Program-made: the position numbers and the translations under genes
The notes under the pieces: generated by a model
What the model was told of the DNA's origin: nothing
Database searches by the model: none
The model's input: the letters and a program-made list of their open reading frames with translations, nothing else
Shown here: one piece after another, positions 51,789 to 59,992 of the stretch
How positions within the stretch are numbered: the stretch's first letter is position 1
Layout: each line of letters begins with the position of its first letter
Origin: Polyangiaceae bacterium
Lineage (GTDB): Bacteria; Myxococcota_A; Polyangia; Polyangiales; Polyangiaceae
Direction: 5' to 3'
Assembly: GCA_020633235.1 (NCBI GenBank)
Contig: JACKEA010000001.1
Coordinates: 558,001 to 622,000 of the forward strand
DNA: 64,000 nucleotides

Positions 51789-52742
51789 ATGGTGCGCGCG
51801 TTCGGATTGAGTCTGGTGGTGTTGGCGCTCTCGGTGGGATGCGGCTCGGAGGACGACGGCAGCACCCTCCCGAACGGAGGAAACGGCGGCGGCAGCGCGG
51901 CCGGAGGGGGCTCCGGTGCGTCGGGCAGCGGCGGGCTCATCGGCATCGGCGGCGCGAGCGGCAGCGGCGCGGGCGCGGGTACCGGCTCCGGCGGCAGCGG
52001 CGGCTCGGCGGAGGTGTGCGACGGCGTCGACAACGACAACAACGGCATCATCGACGACGTGGACGTGGGCAACGACGGCATCTGCGACTGCCTGCTGATC
52101 GCCACCCTGGGTCTCAAAGGCGAGTGGGGCGCAGGCAACATCTTCGCCACGTGGCTCTCTCAGCGCAGCGACAACGGCGCCACGGACCTGAACGACGCCG
52201 TGCTCACCGACGCCCTGCTCGAGAAGTACCAGGTGATCGTGGTGCAGGACGTGAGCAAGATGAACCGCACGTACTCGGCCTCGGAAGTGGCGGCCCTCGA
52301 GAAGTGGGTGAAGGGCGGCGGCGGCGTCATGACCCTCATCGGTTATGCGGATCCGAGCGAGATCGCCAACGTGAACCTGCTGCTCGCGCCCTTTGGGCTG
52401 AGCTACGGCTCCCAACAGATCTTGCAGAAGCAGGGGGGCAACACCGTGCCCGTCACCAACTGGGTCACGCACCCCGTCACCGCGGGCGTGCAGAAGGTGG
52501 GCGTGGACAACGGCTACCCGGTGCAGGGTGGCACGGTGCTGGCGAGCGAGGGCGGCTTCGACGTGCTCGCAGCCGCCACGCAGAGCGAAGGCCACGTGTT
52601 GGTGTGGGGCGACGAATGGATCACCTACGACAGCGAGTGGAGCGGTCACCCGGACTACCAGGTGGAACACTTCTGGCTCAACGCCATCAAGTGGCTGACA
52701 CCGGCGAAGGAATGTCAGGTGGCGGTGCCGCCGGTGCGCTGA
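51789..52742 (+). CDS. Gly/Ser-linker lipoprotein with DxDxDG-like site and GATase-like domain
   Basis: 317 residues. Signal peptide (RAFGLSLVVLALSVGC), a 60-residue Gly/Ser/Ala linker, an acidic segment DGVDNDNNGIIDDVD of the MopE-like type that may bind Ca2+, then an alpha/beta domain (about 110-310: LLIATLGLKGEWGAG, VIVVQDVSKM, WVKGGGGVMTLIGY, HVLVWGDEWITYD) with a glutamine-amidotransferase/DUF4350-like layout. No catalytic Cys is evident. ATG at 51789 follows an otherwise open frame from 51747. Confidence 0.85.
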   Translation: MVRAFGLSLVVLALSVGCGSEDDGSTLPNGGNGGGSAAGGGSGASGSGGLIGIGGASGSGAGAGTGSGGSGGSAEVCDGVDNDNNGIIDDVDVGNDGICDCLLIATLGLKGEWGAGNIFATWLSQRSDNGATDLNDAVLTDALLEKYQVIVVQDVSKMNRTYSASEVAALEKWVKGGGGVMTLIGYADPSEIANVNLLLAPFGLSYGSQQILQKQGGNTVPVTNWVTHPVTAGVQKVGVDNGYPVQGGTVLASEGGFDVLAAATQSEGHVLVWGDEWITYDSEWSGHPDYQVEHFWLNAIKWLTPAKECQVAVPPVR

Positions 52743-52745
52743 CGC

Positions 52746-52979
52746 TCAGCGACGCCGGCTCCACAACGCGAGCCCCACGCGCCAGAGCAGCCATGGCGGC
52801 AGCACGAAGGTGACGAGCAGTCGCAGCGCGAGGAGCGCGCCCAGAGGCGCGAGCCAAGCGAGGCTTCCGCCGTTCAAAATGCTGGCCAAGACGTCGCGGC
52901 TCGCCAGTGTGCGCGCGAGGATCCACTCGATGATCACTGCCGCGACGAGCACGCTGGCCGGCAAGCGCAATCGTTTCAT
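52746..52979 (-). CDS. small two-helix membrane protein
   Basis: 77 residues, two hydrophobic helices (about 7-24 and 40-68) with a short loop and a basic C-terminus (WSRRR). Its ATG overlaps the stop of the upstream gene (ATGA), so it is coupled to the 376-residue protein. No family recognised; the coupling suggests a membrane partner. Confidence 0.65.
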   Translation of the reverse strand: MKRLRLPASVLVAAVIIEWILARTLASRDVLASILNGGSLAWLAPLGALLALRLLVTFVLPPWLLWRVGLALWSRRR

Positions 52980-54106
52980 CGCGGCCTCGCGGTGAGCATG
53001 GCCAGGAGCAGCGCGTCGCCCAGGGCGCCGCCCACGGCGAAGCGCTCGCCATCGCCGGAGCTCGTGGGGATGCCGAACAAAAGCGCCGTGCGCGTGAGGG
53101 CGATGTAGCCGTCGCGATCGCCGTGAGCGCGCGCGGCGCCGATGCCAAAACCCGTCGCGCCCACGGACACGCCCAGCAGGATGGGGCCCGCGTTGACGTC
53201 GCCCGAGCCCGAAAACCCCGGGGCGTACTCGCGCACGCCGCCAAAGCCCAGGAACGTGGAGCGCTGGCGTTCCACCGCCTGGTACAGGTCGCGCGAGAGG
53301 GAGGGCACCGCGAAGCTGATGAAGTAGGCGGCGACGGCGGTGCCCGAGCCTCGGGGCCCGTCCTTCGCTCGGCACGACCCGCTCACCAAGCGTTGTACCA
53401 GGTAGCCGTCGCCCTCCTTGCTCACCGCGCAGGTACGGAAGCGCTCTGCCCAGGCAGACAGCTCCTTCGGTGGCGGGCGTCCGGTGGCTTCGGCGTGCAG
53501 GCCGATGGAGCCCGCCACTGCGGCGACGTCCGGCGGCCAGGTCTCCCCCGGATAGGTCTCGATCATGCCGGTGGGGGAGGCGAACAGCCGCTGGGCGAGG
53601 CGCGCCGTGATGCGATCGTGGAGTGCGGCCAGGTCGGTGCCGGGGTCGTGCTTGCGCAGCATGCCGAGGCCCAGGTTGACGTAGCCGAGGTAGGCGTGCC
53701 CCGCGCCGGGGGCCATGGCGATCACGCCGTTCTGCCCGTATACGCTGCGCGCGTAGTCCAGGGTCTTCGGGTCCGCGAGGTGATGCGCGGCGATGCGCAT
53801 CGCCGGCAGATAACGCTCGGCCAGCGCCGGTTGCTCTTCGACCAGCTGCCCCAGTCCCAGCAGCGTCATCTGGTAGATGGCGACGGCGCTCTGTCCGTCG
53901 AAGCGCGATCGCCCGCTGTGATAGAAGAGCAGGCCGCGCTGCTGCTCCACGGTCTCGCGCACGCGCTCCGCCAGGGCCGCCCGCGCCCCCGGAGTGCCGT
54001 CGTACCAGCGGGCCGCGCTCAGGCCGAACCAGGCTCGGGGCGCGAGCTCCACCCAGGCCGCGAGGCACAGGAGCGCCACGGCCATGCGTTTCTGCAGCGA
54101 GGGCAT
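52976..54106 (-). CDS. membrane-anchored helical (toroid-like) protein
   Basis: 376 residues. An N-terminal anchor (VALLCLAAWVELAPRAWF) followed by a helical domain with repeated aromatic and Gly motifs (YHSGRSRFDGQSAVAIYQMT, GAGHAYLGYVNLGLGML, MIETYPGETWPPDVA). The pattern recalls alpha/alpha-toroid proteins such as the linalool dehydratase group, but I cannot confirm it, and active-site residues are not assignable. The ATG at 54106 was chosen because the signal anchor starts there; the longer reading is Arg/Pro-rich. Coupled with the 77-residue membrane protein. Confidence 0.75.
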   Translation of the reverse strand: MPSLQKRMAVALLCLAAWVELAPRAWFGLSAARWYDGTPGARAALAERVRETVEQQRGLLFYHSGRSRFDGQSAVAIYQMTLLGLGQLVEEQPALAERYLPAMRIAAHHLADPKTLDYARSVYGQNGVIAMAPGAGHAYLGYVNLGLGMLRKHDPGTDLAALHDRITARLAQRLFASPTGMIETYPGETWPPDVAAVAGSIGLHAEATGRPPPKELSAWAERFRTCAVSKEGDGYLVQRLVSGSCRAKDGPRGSGTAVAAYFISFAVPSLSRDLYQAVERQRSTFLGFGGVREYAPGFSGSGDVNAGPILLGVSVGATGFGIGAARAHGDRDGYIALTRTALLFGIPTSSGDGERFAVGGALGDALLLAMLTARPR

Positions 54107-54149
54107 CCGCGCGGGAGCGTACCCCGAGTCGTTTCCCTGGGGATGTCGC

Positions 54150-54220
54150 TTCGGCGCGGAACCTCGCGGCCACGCGCCGCGCCGCGGACCACGACGGGGC
54201 TCGCGCCGGCCCGACAAAGG
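54150..54220. repeat. dispersed GC-rich intergenic repeats, copies 5 and 6
   Basis: TCGGCGCGGAACCTCGCGGCC (54150-54172) matches one half of copy 2, and CGGGGCTCGCGCCGGCCCGA (about 54195-54214) matches the copy at 34398-34424. Both lie in the divergent gap before the lipoprotein at 54281. Confidence 0.55.
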
Positions 54221-54280
54221 AATCCGTCACTTGTCATTCGGGGCCGGCTCTGCTGGGGTGAAGCGCGAAGGAGGATCCGC

Positions 54281-55345
54281 ATGTGGACGATCATCCTCGA
54301 CCGTCGAACGAGCCTGCTCTGCGTCGCGCTGGCGGTCGGAGCTTGCGACAAGAAAGAGCAGGCGACGCCAGAGCCGGCGCCCAGCACCACCCAGAGCGCG
54401 GAGCCGCCGGCGGAACCCGAAGCGGGACCGTGTAGTGCCGGGAGCGACCCGGTGGTGCTCGATACCACGGACGGCTACGTCTACGACCTGGCCCAGGACG
54501 CGGGCTACGTCTACTACGGCCGCTGGCAGCTGTACGGCAACCGCGGCGACTTGCGGCGCGCGCGCAAGGACGGCAAAGGCGGCATGAACCTCTCGTCCCT
54601 GTCGCTGGAGCCCCGCGGCGTGGTGGTGGACGACAAGAACGTGTACTTCACCGCCGGCATTCGCTTGATGCAGATGCCCAAGGCCGGAGGGGATTCGAAA
54701 GTGCTCGCGCCGAAGTTTTCGTCTTTGAGCATCACGGCGCACGACAAGTACATCTACGGTGTGCCCGGAGACTACGGGCCCTACGATCGGCTCATCCGCG
54801 CGGACACCACGGACGGAAAGACCTACGAGCTGGACGTGTCCGAGCGACCCGACACCAAGGAACAGCCCCGGGGTTTCAGCGACATCGCTGCGGACGACGA
54901 GAGCATTTTCGTCACGGACTCGAGCGGTGATCGCGTGCTGAAGTTCACACACGAACGCGCCAAGCCGAAAGTGCTCGCTAACAAGCAGCCGAAGCCCTTT
55001 GCACTGGGTATCGACGCGGACACCGTGTACTTCACCCTGGCGCAGAAGGGCGATCTGATGAAGATCGCCAAGTCCGGCGGCAAGGCGGAGAAGATCGCCT
55101 TCGGCCTGGTGCAAAACTCCCCCCTCGCGGTGGACGACAAGGGGCTGGTGATGGTGGCCAAGGGCAAGGACGACGACTCGCCGACCTTCTTGGTGATGAT
55201 CGACAAGGCCGGGGGCGCACCGAAGCCACTGTCCAAGGTGCCGGACGGAAACTACGTCGAGGTCGTCGGCCTGGACGCGAAGTGCGTGTACTGGGTGCAG
55301 CGCGAGGCCGGCGCGAAGACCACGGTGTTTGCGCGCGCGCGTTAG
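54281..55345 (+). CDS. propeller-like lipoprotein with Lys/Asp-rich blades
   Basis: 354 residues. Lipoprotein signal (RRTSLLCVALAVGAC; lipobox VGAC), a short Pro/Glu linker, then about six short repeats of the type VVVDDKNVYFTAG, LMQMPKAGGD, FVTDSSGDRVLKF, DADTVYFTLAQKGD, typical of PQQ/YncE-like propellers. A near-perfect Shine-Dalgarno AAGGAGG starts 12 bases before the ATG. Role unknown; presumably surface-exposed. Convergent with the HDAC-like gene. Confidence 0.85.
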   Translation: MWTIILDRRTSLLCVALAVGACDKKEQATPEPAPSTTQSAEPPAEPEAGPCSAGSDPVVLDTTDGYVYDLAQDAGYVYYGRWQLYGNRGDLRRARKDGKGGMNLSSLSLEPRGVVVDDKNVYFTAGIRLMQMPKAGGDSKVLAPKFSSLSITAHDKYIYGVPGDYGPYDRLIRADTTDGKTYELDVSERPDTKEQPRGFSDIAADDESIFVTDSSGDRVLKFTHERAKPKVLANKQPKPFALGIDADTVYFTLAQKGDLMKIAKSGGKAEKIAFGLVQNSPLAVDDKGLVMVAKGKDDDSPTFLVMIDKAGGAPKPLSKVPDGNYVEVVGLDAKCVYWVQREAGAKTTVFARAR

Positions 55346-55360
55346 GGCCCGTCCGGGCGC

Positions 55361-57094
55361 TCAGGGTAGAAGCTCGAACTTGGCGGCGTCCCGCGCTTCG
55401 GCGATGGCGCCGGCGTCGGCGTCGTGGGGCGCGAGCCAGTACACCATTTCGTCGGCTTCCCAGGTGTAGGGCTCGCCGTTCAGGCGCACGCGTCCTTCGG
55501 CGACGGCGAGCGTCGCTTCCTTCAGAGGGACGCTTGCGAGATCTCGCAGCAGGGCCTCGAAACGCCCTTGGCGTCCGGGGTCCACGAAGCGCATGGCGTA
55601 GCGCGCGGCGTAGGCGGTGTGGAGCCACGCCGGCCGGAAGGCGATGCCCGCGAGACCGAGGCGCTCCGCCGTGCGTGCCAAGAGCTGCCCCGCTTCCCGC
55701 GCCAGGCCGAGGCCCGGCTCTTCTTGCCCCGGAAGCCGTGGGCGTTGGTCACTGAAGCGACCGCGGGGATGGCGCAAGGTGAGCCAATGCACGTAGAGCA
55801 CGTCTTCTTCGGCGACCCGTCGCTTTTCCAGCACCACCTCGATGAGCAGGTGCTCCTTGCCCTCGGCCTTGGCGAACACGCGCATGCGATCGCCCTGGTC
55901 GCTGCGATCCACCGCCACGCGGAAGGCGCCGTAGCCGAGGCGCCGGAGCTGCTCGAGCACGCCGTAGCGCGACAGCGCGTACTCCAGCCCCTCCGAGGTG
56001 TAGAAGTCGAGCAGCCGTGGTGTGAAGTGACCCCGGCGCTCGAGGCTGCTCATGAGATCCGCCTCGGTGATGACCAACGCGCCTTCCAGCTCGTCGCGAC
56101 GGATTTCCCGCGCGATGGCCGAGAACTCCGTGCTCAGGGGGTCCGCGTCCTCCGGGATCGGTTCCGTGGACTCGAGGCAGATGGCCAGGGCCGTGCCTGC
56201 CAGCACGCGCCACGCTTGCGAGCTGTAGCCACCTCCGGGGAGCCACACGCTGGGGACGTCGACGATGGCGCGGTACACGGCCAGGTCGCGGCGGCGGGCG
56301 CCCATCAGCGACAGTGACAGCCCGCCCAGGCGATCTCCGGCGAGCACGTCGCCGCCGGCGATCACGAACACCAGTCCCGCGGGCGGCATGCGGCCGAGCA
56401 GCGCGGACAGCGCCGCCATGTAGCTGTCGTCGTCGCAGTCTGGGGGCAACGCGGTTTCGTCAACGCTGGGCATCGGTCCCCAGCTGGTGCCCGAGAGCGA
56501 TCCGACCCACACGCTGGGGTCGCCTTCGAAGCACTCCGCGAGCCCGTCCGGCGGATGCGCGTCCAGGTCCACCACCACCACGCGCTTCTTGAAGCCTTCT
56601 GCGCGCAGCGCGGCGACCGCCACGGCGATGTCGTTCAGGGCGCAAAAGCCGCCGCCGCGGGAGGGTCCGGCGTGATGAAAGCCGCCCAGGAGGTTCATGG
56701 TGGGACCGCGCCGGCCGAGGCTGGCGCGGGCGGCGTTCAGGGTGCCGCCGCAAGCCAAGCGCACGGTGGACAGCACCTCGTCCACCACCACGTCGGAAGG
56801 ATCCACCGCGAACACGTTGCCCAAGACCTGTGGATCGTTGAGCTGCTCGAGCCACTCCTGCGTGTGGACCCGCGCGAGATCTTCGTAGCGGACGCGGACC
56901 GGCCGCCTCAGATCTCGATCGCTGATGGCGCCAACGGACAAGAGATGGAACGCGACCAGATCCGAACGCCGCGGCTCGAAGCCGGTCTGCGCCTCGATGC
57001 TGGCGAAGGGCAGGCGATACGCGGGATCGAGCCAGATGGGCACGGCGTGCCCACTCGCCCAGCGCCGCACGCGGTTGGCGATCCGCTTGAGCAT
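55361..57094 (-). CDS. histone-deacetylase-fold protein with C-terminal extension
   Basis: 577 residues; HDAC-like enzymes are usually 300-380. HDAC domain about 20-330: LGGFHHAGPSRGGGF (active-site His pair), VVVDLDAHPPDG (Zn ligands Asp and His; the usual HHGNG has become HPPDG), IAGGDVLAGDRLGG (third ligand Asp) and LPGGGYS (Tyr). The remaining 240 residues form an unassigned domain with RRGHFTPRLLDFYTSEGLEY. Substrate could be acetylated proteins or polyamines; the altered second motif makes the activity uncertain. ATG at 57094 lies 5 bases after the UspA stop; a longer frame starts at 57145. Confidence 0.85.
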   Translation of the reverse strand: MLKRIANRVRRWASGHAVPIWLDPAYRLPFASIEAQTGFEPRRSDLVAFHLLSVGAISDRDLRRPVRVRYEDLARVHTQEWLEQLNDPQVLGNVFAVDPSDVVVDEVLSTVRLACGGTLNAARASLGRRGPTMNLLGGFHHAGPSRGGGFCALNDIAVAVAALRAEGFKKRVVVVDLDAHPPDGLAECFEGDPSVWVGSLSGTSWGPMPSVDETALPPDCDDDSYMAALSALLGRMPPAGLVFVIAGGDVLAGDRLGGLSLSLMGARRRDLAVYRAIVDVPSVWLPGGGYSSQAWRVLAGTALAICLESTEPIPEDADPLSTEFSAIAREIRRDELEGALVITEADLMSSLERRGHFTPRLLDFYTSEGLEYALSRYGVLEQLRRLGYGAFRVAVDRSDQGDRMRVFAKAEGKEHLLIEVVLEKRRVAEEDVLYVHWLTLRHPRGRFSDQRPRLPGQEEPGLGLAREAGQLLARTAERLGLAGIAFRPAWLHTAYAARYAMRFVDPGRQGRFEALLRDLASVPLKEATLAVAEGRVRLNGEPYTWEADEMVYWLAPHDADAGAIAEARDAAKFELLP

Positions 57095-57099
57095 GCGGA

Positions 57100-57561
57100 T
57101 CAGGGTTCGGCTTTGGGCGGTACCGTGAGCACTGGAGTGGAGCACATGCGGACGAGCTTCTCCGCGATGCTTCCGAGGAGCAGATAGCGAACGCCGGTGC
57201 GCCCGTGCGTTCCGATCACCACCAGGTCCGCCCCCGTGCGCTGGGCCGTGGTGAGGATCGCGCTGGCGGGCTCTCCGGACTCCAGGTGGTGCGTGAGGGT
57301 GACGCCCGGCGGCACCTTCACCTTGGCCAGGAAGTCGGTCATCTCCGCCTCGGCGTTGTCTCGGATCATGTCGACCAGGGAGCGGGACGGTGATCCATCT
57401 TTGCCCAGCACCGTCATGTCCGGCACGTACTCCGGGCGATCCCAGATGTGGACGATGTCCACGTTGGCCCCCAGCTGTCCGGCCAAGAACAGCGCGTAGT
57501 CCAGGGCGGAGCGACAGTGGTCGGAGTAGTCGACCGGGACGAGTATGCGAGAAAAGCTCAT
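57100..57561 (-). CDS. universal stress protein (UspA family)
   Basis: 153 residues, single Usp domain. N-terminal RILVPVDYSDHCRSALDYA and the C-terminal ATP-binding motif GTHGRTGVRYLLLGSIAEKLVR (G-2x-G-9x-GS). Members bind ATP and dimerise and are induced in starvation or stress. Followed on the same strand by the HDAC-like gene at 5 bases, so the two are probably co-transcribed. Confidence 0.95.
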   Translation of the reverse strand: MSFSRILVPVDYSDHCRSALDYALFLAGQLGANVDIVHIWDRPEYVPDMTVLGKDGSPSRSLVDMIRDNAEAEMTDFLAKVKVPPGVTLTHHLESGEPASAILTTAQRTGADLVVIGTHGRTGVRYLLLGSIAEKLVRMCSTPVLTVPPKAEP

Positions 57562-57717
57562 GGCGGTTTCTGTCCTCCCGTGAGGGGGCGACGCGGCCGG
57601 CTATTTACCAAGAAAGGGGGCGATGGGCTCGCCGTCGAGATTCGAGGGGGAAAACCCCGCCCGAAATGCGTAGGCGCGTGAGTGGGACGAGGGACACATG
57701 GTAGATTGGAGCCCATC

Positions 57718-58101
57718 GTGACGCGACCGGAGGACCGCACCCCCGATCCCGAGGAGACCGTTTCTCTGGAGAGCGCCCCCATCCCGGCGGCGCTCCGCCG
57801 GTCGGGCAAGCCGTTCCTGCTCGAGCAGGTCCAGGGGCCGGGTGCGCCCCGGCAGTTCGTGCTGGAGCTGTCGGAGATCGTCATCGGTCGTTCGCTCCAG
57901 GCGCACATCTCCGTGGACTCCAGCCTCATTTCCCGCAGGCACGTGGCGCTCCGGCGCTCGGGGCCGGAGTACAGCTGCGTGGATCTCGGGAGCAAGAACG
58001 GCTTCTACGTGAACGGCGTGCGCGCGCATTCCGTCGTGCTCCAAGACGGGGACACCGTGCAGCTCGGAGACATCATCATGATCTACCGGGAGGGCGGATG
58101 A
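57718..58101 (+). CDS. small FHA-domain protein
   Basis: 127 residues: an N-terminal acidic Pro-rich segment (about 1-25), which often is the phospho-acceptor in such proteins (PDPEETVSL with Thr), followed by an FHA domain (about 30-127) with VIGRS, SRRH, DLGSKNGFYVNG. It should read phosphothreonine marks made by Ser/Thr kinases such as those in this window. The GTG at 57718 has GGAG at 7 bases. Its stop overlaps the metallo-hydrolase ATG (ATGA). Confidence 0.9.
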   Translation: MTRPEDRTPDPEETVSLESAPIPAALRRSGKPFLLEQVQGPGAPRQFVLELSEIVIGRSLQAHISVDSSLISRRHVALRRSGPEYSCVDLGSKNGFYVNGVRAHSVVLQDGDTVQLGDIIMIYREGG

Positions 58102-58985
58102 GCGCCTTCGTGCGCTTCTGGGGCACGCGGGGGTCGATCCCCACGCCGGGGCACAAGACGCGGCGCTATGGCGGCAATACGTCCTGCGTCGCGGTTCGCT
58201 TCGACGACTTGCTGTTCGTGTGCGATGGCGGCACGGGGCTCCGGGAGCTGGGTCAGACGCTGATGGAGCAGCACGGCGACGAGCCTCTGGAGGCGCACCT
58301 CTTTTTCAGCCACACGCACTGGGATCACATCCAGGGCTTTCCGTTCTTCATGCCGGCGTACTCCGAGAAGAACCGCATGTTCGTGTACGACGCCACCCAC
58401 GAGGACGATCGCATACACCGACTACTGCTCGGCCAGATGCGCTCGGAGTACTTCCCGGTCACGTTCTCGGACCTCGGCTCGAAGATCATCTCGCGCAATC
58501 TGGATAGCGGCGCCACCGTCATCGAAGGCGTCACCGTGCGGCACATGGAGCAGACCCACCCCGGCCGTAGCTTCGCCTACTCTTTCGAGAAAGATGGCGT
58601 GAAGGTGGTGTATGCCACGGACAGCGAGCTCGACCTGGACCTGGTGAACAAGGCGGAGGCGGAGCGGAATCGCGACGCCCTGCGGGTGTTGCCCCCGGAG
58701 CTGGTTCGCTTCGCCGAGGGAGCGAACCTCCTGATCGCGGACGGTCAGTACACCGACGACGAATACCCGGAGAAGGTGGGCTGGGGACACGCCCGCGCCA
58801 CCACCGTAGCGGACTTCGCCCACCAGGCCGGCGTGCGGCAGGTCGCTTTGTTTCACCACGACCCGATGCACTCGGACGACGACGTGGAAGCGACGGTGGC
58901 CGTGTGCCAGGACCGCGCCCGTCGCGCGCACAGTCCCAGCAAGGTGTTCGCCGCGCGAGAAGGCCTGGAGCTGCGCTTGGACTGA
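58098..58985 (+). CDS. MBL-fold metallo-hydrolase
   Basis: 295 residues. Metallo-beta-lactamase superfamily motif HTHWDH (72-77), with further metal ligands in VEQTHPGRS, TDSELD and FHHDPMHSD. The layout resembles the RNase Z-like / phosphodiesterase MBL group (FWGTRGSIPTPG at the N-terminus, a marker of this subgroup). Substrate unknown; nucleotide or signal hydrolysis is possible. Coupled to the FHA protein and convergent with a UspA gene. Confidence 0.9.
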   Translation: MSAFVRFWGTRGSIPTPGHKTRRYGGNTSCVAVRFDDLLFVCDGGTGLRELGQTLMEQHGDEPLEAHLFFSHTHWDHIQGFPFFMPAYSEKNRMFVYDATHEDDRIHRLLLGQMRSEYFPVTFSDLGSKIISRNLDSGATVIEGVTVRHMEQTHPGRSFAYSFEKDGVKVVYATDSELDLDLVNKAEAERNRDALRVLPPELVRFAEGANLLIADGQYTDDEYPEKVGWGHARATTVADFAHQAGVRQVALFHHDPMHSDDDVEATVAVCQDRARRAHSPSKVFAAREGLELRLD

Positions 58986-58988
58986 GCC

Positions 58989-59480
58989 TCAGGGCTTGTC
59001 GCGTAGAACCAGCACGGGGCAGTGGGCTCCCTTGAGCACTTCTTCTGCCACGGAACCGACCAATAGCCGCTCCAATCCCCTCTTGCCGTGGGTGCCGACC
59101 ACGATCAGGTCCGCCTCCACCTCACGGGCCAGCTCCAAGATCGCGTCCGCCGGCTTGCCGAAGTCGACGGCTGCGCCCACGCGCTTGCGATTGATCTTGA
59201 AGCCGGATTTTTCGTACTCCGCGATCTGTTCGGAGAGGTAACGCTCGAGGGTGGCCTGAGCCTCTTCCAGGAACTTCTTGTGCAGCTCTTCGCTGAGCTC
59301 CTCTGGACGGCTCGGCATGTCGCCCTCTGCGACGGTGATGGCATACACCTGACCATCCCGGTACAGGGCGGTGGACAAAGCCGTGGACAGCGCCAGCTCC
59401 GAGGGCTTCTCGTAGTCGATGCCCACCACGATCTTGTAGGTGTCGGGGACGGGCGGCGACGGGGGCGGCTTTTCGACCAT
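58989..59480 (-). CDS. universal stress protein (UspA family), second copy
   Basis: 163 residues. YKIVVGIDYEKPSELALSTA at the N-terminus, an acidic helical insert (about 60-100) and the C-terminal nucleotide motif GTHGKRGLERLLVGSVAEEV. The insert makes it distinct from the UspA at 57100. It ends 3 bases after the metallo-hydrolase stop, convergently. Confidence 0.94.
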   Translation of the reverse strand: MVEKPPPSPPVPDTYKIVVGIDYEKPSELALSTALSTALYRDGQVYAITVAEGDMPSRPEELSEELHKKFLEEAQATLERYLSEQIAEYEKSGFKINRKRVGAAVDFGKPADAILELAREVEADLIVVGTHGKRGLERLLVGSVAEEVLKGAHCPVLVLRDKP

Positions 59481-59545
59481 CGACCGCTACATGCCCCCTG
59501 CGCGGCGCCGCGGCAAGTCCCGAGGAGTGATAGTCTCCGCGCGCC

Positions 59546-59992
59546 GTGAACGACCCGCTACCCGAACACTGCATGAGCCGCTACTCGGTCCGCGTCCGCT
59601 TTGGCGAGACGGACTTGATGGGCATCGTGCACCACGCCACCTACCTCTCCTATTTCGAGGCGGGGCGGGTGGAATATCTGCGGCGCCGCGGCATCGAGTA
59701 CCTCGAGTGGGCGACGCGCGGCATTCATCTACCGGTGGTGGAGGCCCGGCTGCGCTACAAGAAGACAGCGCGTTTCGACGAGCTCTTGTTGGTGGAGAGT
59801 CGGCTCTCGAAGCTCACGCGGGTCACCGTGGAGTTCTCCTATCGCATCTTGCGGGAGGCCGAGCTGGTGACGGAGGGTCACACCCTGCTCGCCTGCGTGG
59901 ACGACGCCCACGTGCCCAAGCGCATCCCGCCGGACGTAGCCGCCGTGCTGCGCGGCCCCGAGCTCTCTCCGCGCGAAGAAGACCGCGTGTAG
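59546..59992 (+). CDS. acyl-CoA thioesterase, YbgC/4HBT type
   Basis: 148 residues, hotdog fold. The family motif is FGETDLMGIVHHATYLSYFE, corresponding to the DTDAQGVVYHANYL active site of YbgC/FcbC thioesterases (Asp at ETD). Likely substrate is a short or medium acyl-CoA or acyl-ACP. A GTG at 59546 and an ATG at 59573 are both possible starts; the motif lies downstream of both. Ends directly before the MFS gene on the same strand. Confidence 0.9.
   Translation: MNDPLPEHCMSRYSVRVRFGETDLMGIVHHATYLSYFEAGRVEYLRRRGIEYLEWATRGIHLPVVEARLRYKKTARFDELLLVESRLSKLTRVTVEFSYRILREAELVTEGHTLLACVDDAHVPKRIPPDVAAVLRGPELSPREEDRV

Noticed and set aside
55346..55360. GCCCG/CGGGC hairpin as terminator
   Set aside because: Stem of only 4-5 bp with a 2-4 base loop; too weak to call.
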